A stretch of 31,144 bases of DNA, from assembly GCA_947176285.1 (NCBI GenBank), contig CAMWQF010000004.1, forward strand, positions 1 through 31,144, in the 5' to 3' direction. Both the position numbers and the translations under genes were made by a program. Below are positions 30,535-31,144 of this stretch, piece by piece; within the stretch, counting starts at the first letter, position 1, and the number at the start of each line of letters is the position of its first letter. Under the pieces are notes generated by a model. It was given only the letters and a program-made list of their open reading frames with translations, had not been told where the DNA came from and searched no databases. The stretch comes from an uncultured Porphyromonadaceae bacterium (GTDB lineage: Bacteria > Bacteroidota > Bacteroidia > Bacteroidales > Muribaculaceae).

Positions 30535-31023
30535 TTATTCCCTGGCAATAGTGCGAGAGGGTTTGCTGCGCTTGCAGAGCGATTCGCGAAGCATCTCGAG
30601 GCTTGTTTCTGCAACACGCTTATAATCCTCGGTATCTGCCTTGTTTGTAATCATAAACCACTCGGAAGTGACGTAAGCCACGATAAACTGGTGGATCGCC
30701 GCAATTATTGAGTCGGCTGCAGCATTGTTGAAGTTGTCGGGCATATGTAGAGTCAAAGGCAAAGACTTCATATCTACGTTGAGTGTATTGTCCACCTCCT
30801 TCAATGTGCTTTTAAGTGATTCCGAAAGTTCCGACTTCACCTTTGCCAAAGCATTGCCGATGCTTCGCATGATCTGGTTGAGGTTTTCGTCATCGTTGTT
30901 GGCTTGCATGAGAGCCACCTGCCGATAGTTTTTGCCGTCGCCACGGCTACGTCCTGTCAGATACGTCTTGTTCTGGATATCGTATACGAGTTCTTGGATA
31001 TCGATTGTTAATGTTAAGACCAT
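30535..31023 (-). CDS. Unknown protein, tandem paralogue A
   Basis: The 162-residue protein begins MVLTLTIDIQELVYDIQNKTYLTGRSR and then shows a helix (DDENLNQIMRSIGNALAKVKSEL), a beta stretch (LPLTLHMP) and a helix IIAAIHQFIVAYVTSEWFMI, matching the pattern of the following protein. The upstream region is an 8-bp repeat array running off the window, so further genes of the element may lie beyond the edge. No domain recognised; no signal peptide. The pair probably arose by tandem duplication followed by strong divergence. Confidence 0.65.
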   Translation of the reverse strand: MVLTLTIDIQELVYDIQNKTYLTGRSRGDGKNYRQVALMQANNDDENLNQIMRSIGNALAKVKSELSESLKSTLKEVDNTLNVDMKSLPLTLHMPDNFNNAAADSIIAAIHQFIVAYVTSEWFMITNKADTEDYKRVAETSLEMLRESLCKRSKPSRTIARE

Positions 31024-31050
31024 AATAATTGAGAATTTAGAATTGGTTAT

Positions 31051-31144
31051 TAGGTTTCGAGGTTTCGAGGTTTCGAGGGGTCAGGGGATCGAGGTGTCTA
31101 GGTTTCGAGGTTTCAGGGGGTCGAGGTGTCTAGGGGTCTAGGGG
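31051..31144. repeat. 8-bp tandem array at the window's right edge
   Basis: Eleven full units in 8-bp phase (taggtttc, gaggtttc twice, gaggggtc, aggggatc, gaggtgtc, taggtttc, gaggtttc, agggggtc, gaggtgtc, taggggtc) plus six bases of a twelfth. It continues beyond the window. Confidence 0.9.

Noticed and set aside
30051..30617. Longer start at 30617 for paralogue B
   Set aside because: It would overlap paralogue A by 83 bp and its extra N-terminal residues are antisense-like reading of a coding region; the ATG at 30533 lies one base after the preceding stop and aligns with paralogue A.
15324..31144. CRISPR array
   Set aside because: The repeats are 7-11 bp, contiguous and without unique spacers of 25-40 bp, and no cas gene is present.
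18181..31144. Complete prophage
   Set aside because: Three chromosomal genes interrupt it and integrase, repressor, portal, tail, lysis genes and attachment sites are not visible in the window.

Overview
The window looks like a chromosomal segment of a Bacteroidales bacterium, most likely of the Muribaculaceae/Prevotella kind. Reasons: a type IX-like C-terminal sorting tail, a carboxypeptidase-regulatory-domain outer-membrane protein pair, DUF2723 (GT117-like) and DUF4271 proteins, a Bacteroidetes-type RNase HII, and promoters of the TTTG / TAnnTTTG type instead of TTGACA/TATAAT. The genus is inference; no rRNA or tRNA gene was seen.

Layout. 1-4034: an exported protein cut by the left edge, then two close paralogues of a signal-peptide + regulatory-domain + beta-rich protein lying on either side of meso-diaminopimelate dehydrogenase (ddh), with a bidirectional terminator between the convergent genes. 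4103-8700 (-): a GT117-like membrane protein translationally coupled to a NodB-type polysaccharide deacetylase, behind a well-formed Bacteroides-type promoter. 8790-15316 (-): a tight six-gene run DUF695 - NAD epimerase - DUF4271 - hemD - receiver/ATP-grasp protein - rnhB, mostly with ATGA overlaps or gaps of a few bases. 15362-17934 (-): phoH and sufB, separated by repeat arrays.

18181-21225 (+) is a phage head module: acidic scaffold-like protein, major capsid protein, a small head protein and an adaptor-like protein. It is followed directly by the host genes dnaX, an aspartate-type aminotransferase and a ClC channel (21327-25732, +). The right end (25932-31023, -) carries a second phage-like module: a terminase large subunit with apparently intact motor and nuclease residues, a 461-residue unknown, a small-terminase-like protein, and two tandem paralogues of unknown function. 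No integrase, lysis, repressor or attachment site is visible, and three ordinary chromosomal genes sit between capsid and terminase. This split arrangement could be a domesticated, gene-transfer-agent-like element, or a rearranged or decayed prophage.

The second striking feature is a set of short degenerate tandem repeats at many gene borders: 9-bp (attagtcta), 8-bp (gaggtttc), 7-bp (gagaatt / ttgactc), another 9-bp (tccganNNN) and an 11-bp unit (ttcaaacagtt). Several run into coding sequence and supply the stop codon or the C-terminal residues (phoH, dnaX, aspC, clc, the 461-residue gene). One 9-bp family occurs both between genes and, in frame, as Ser/Asp/Glu-rich linkers inside DnaX, the DUF2723 protein and the scaffold-like protein. 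The repeats occur around host and phage-like genes alike, which suggests the phage-like genes have been resident for a long time.
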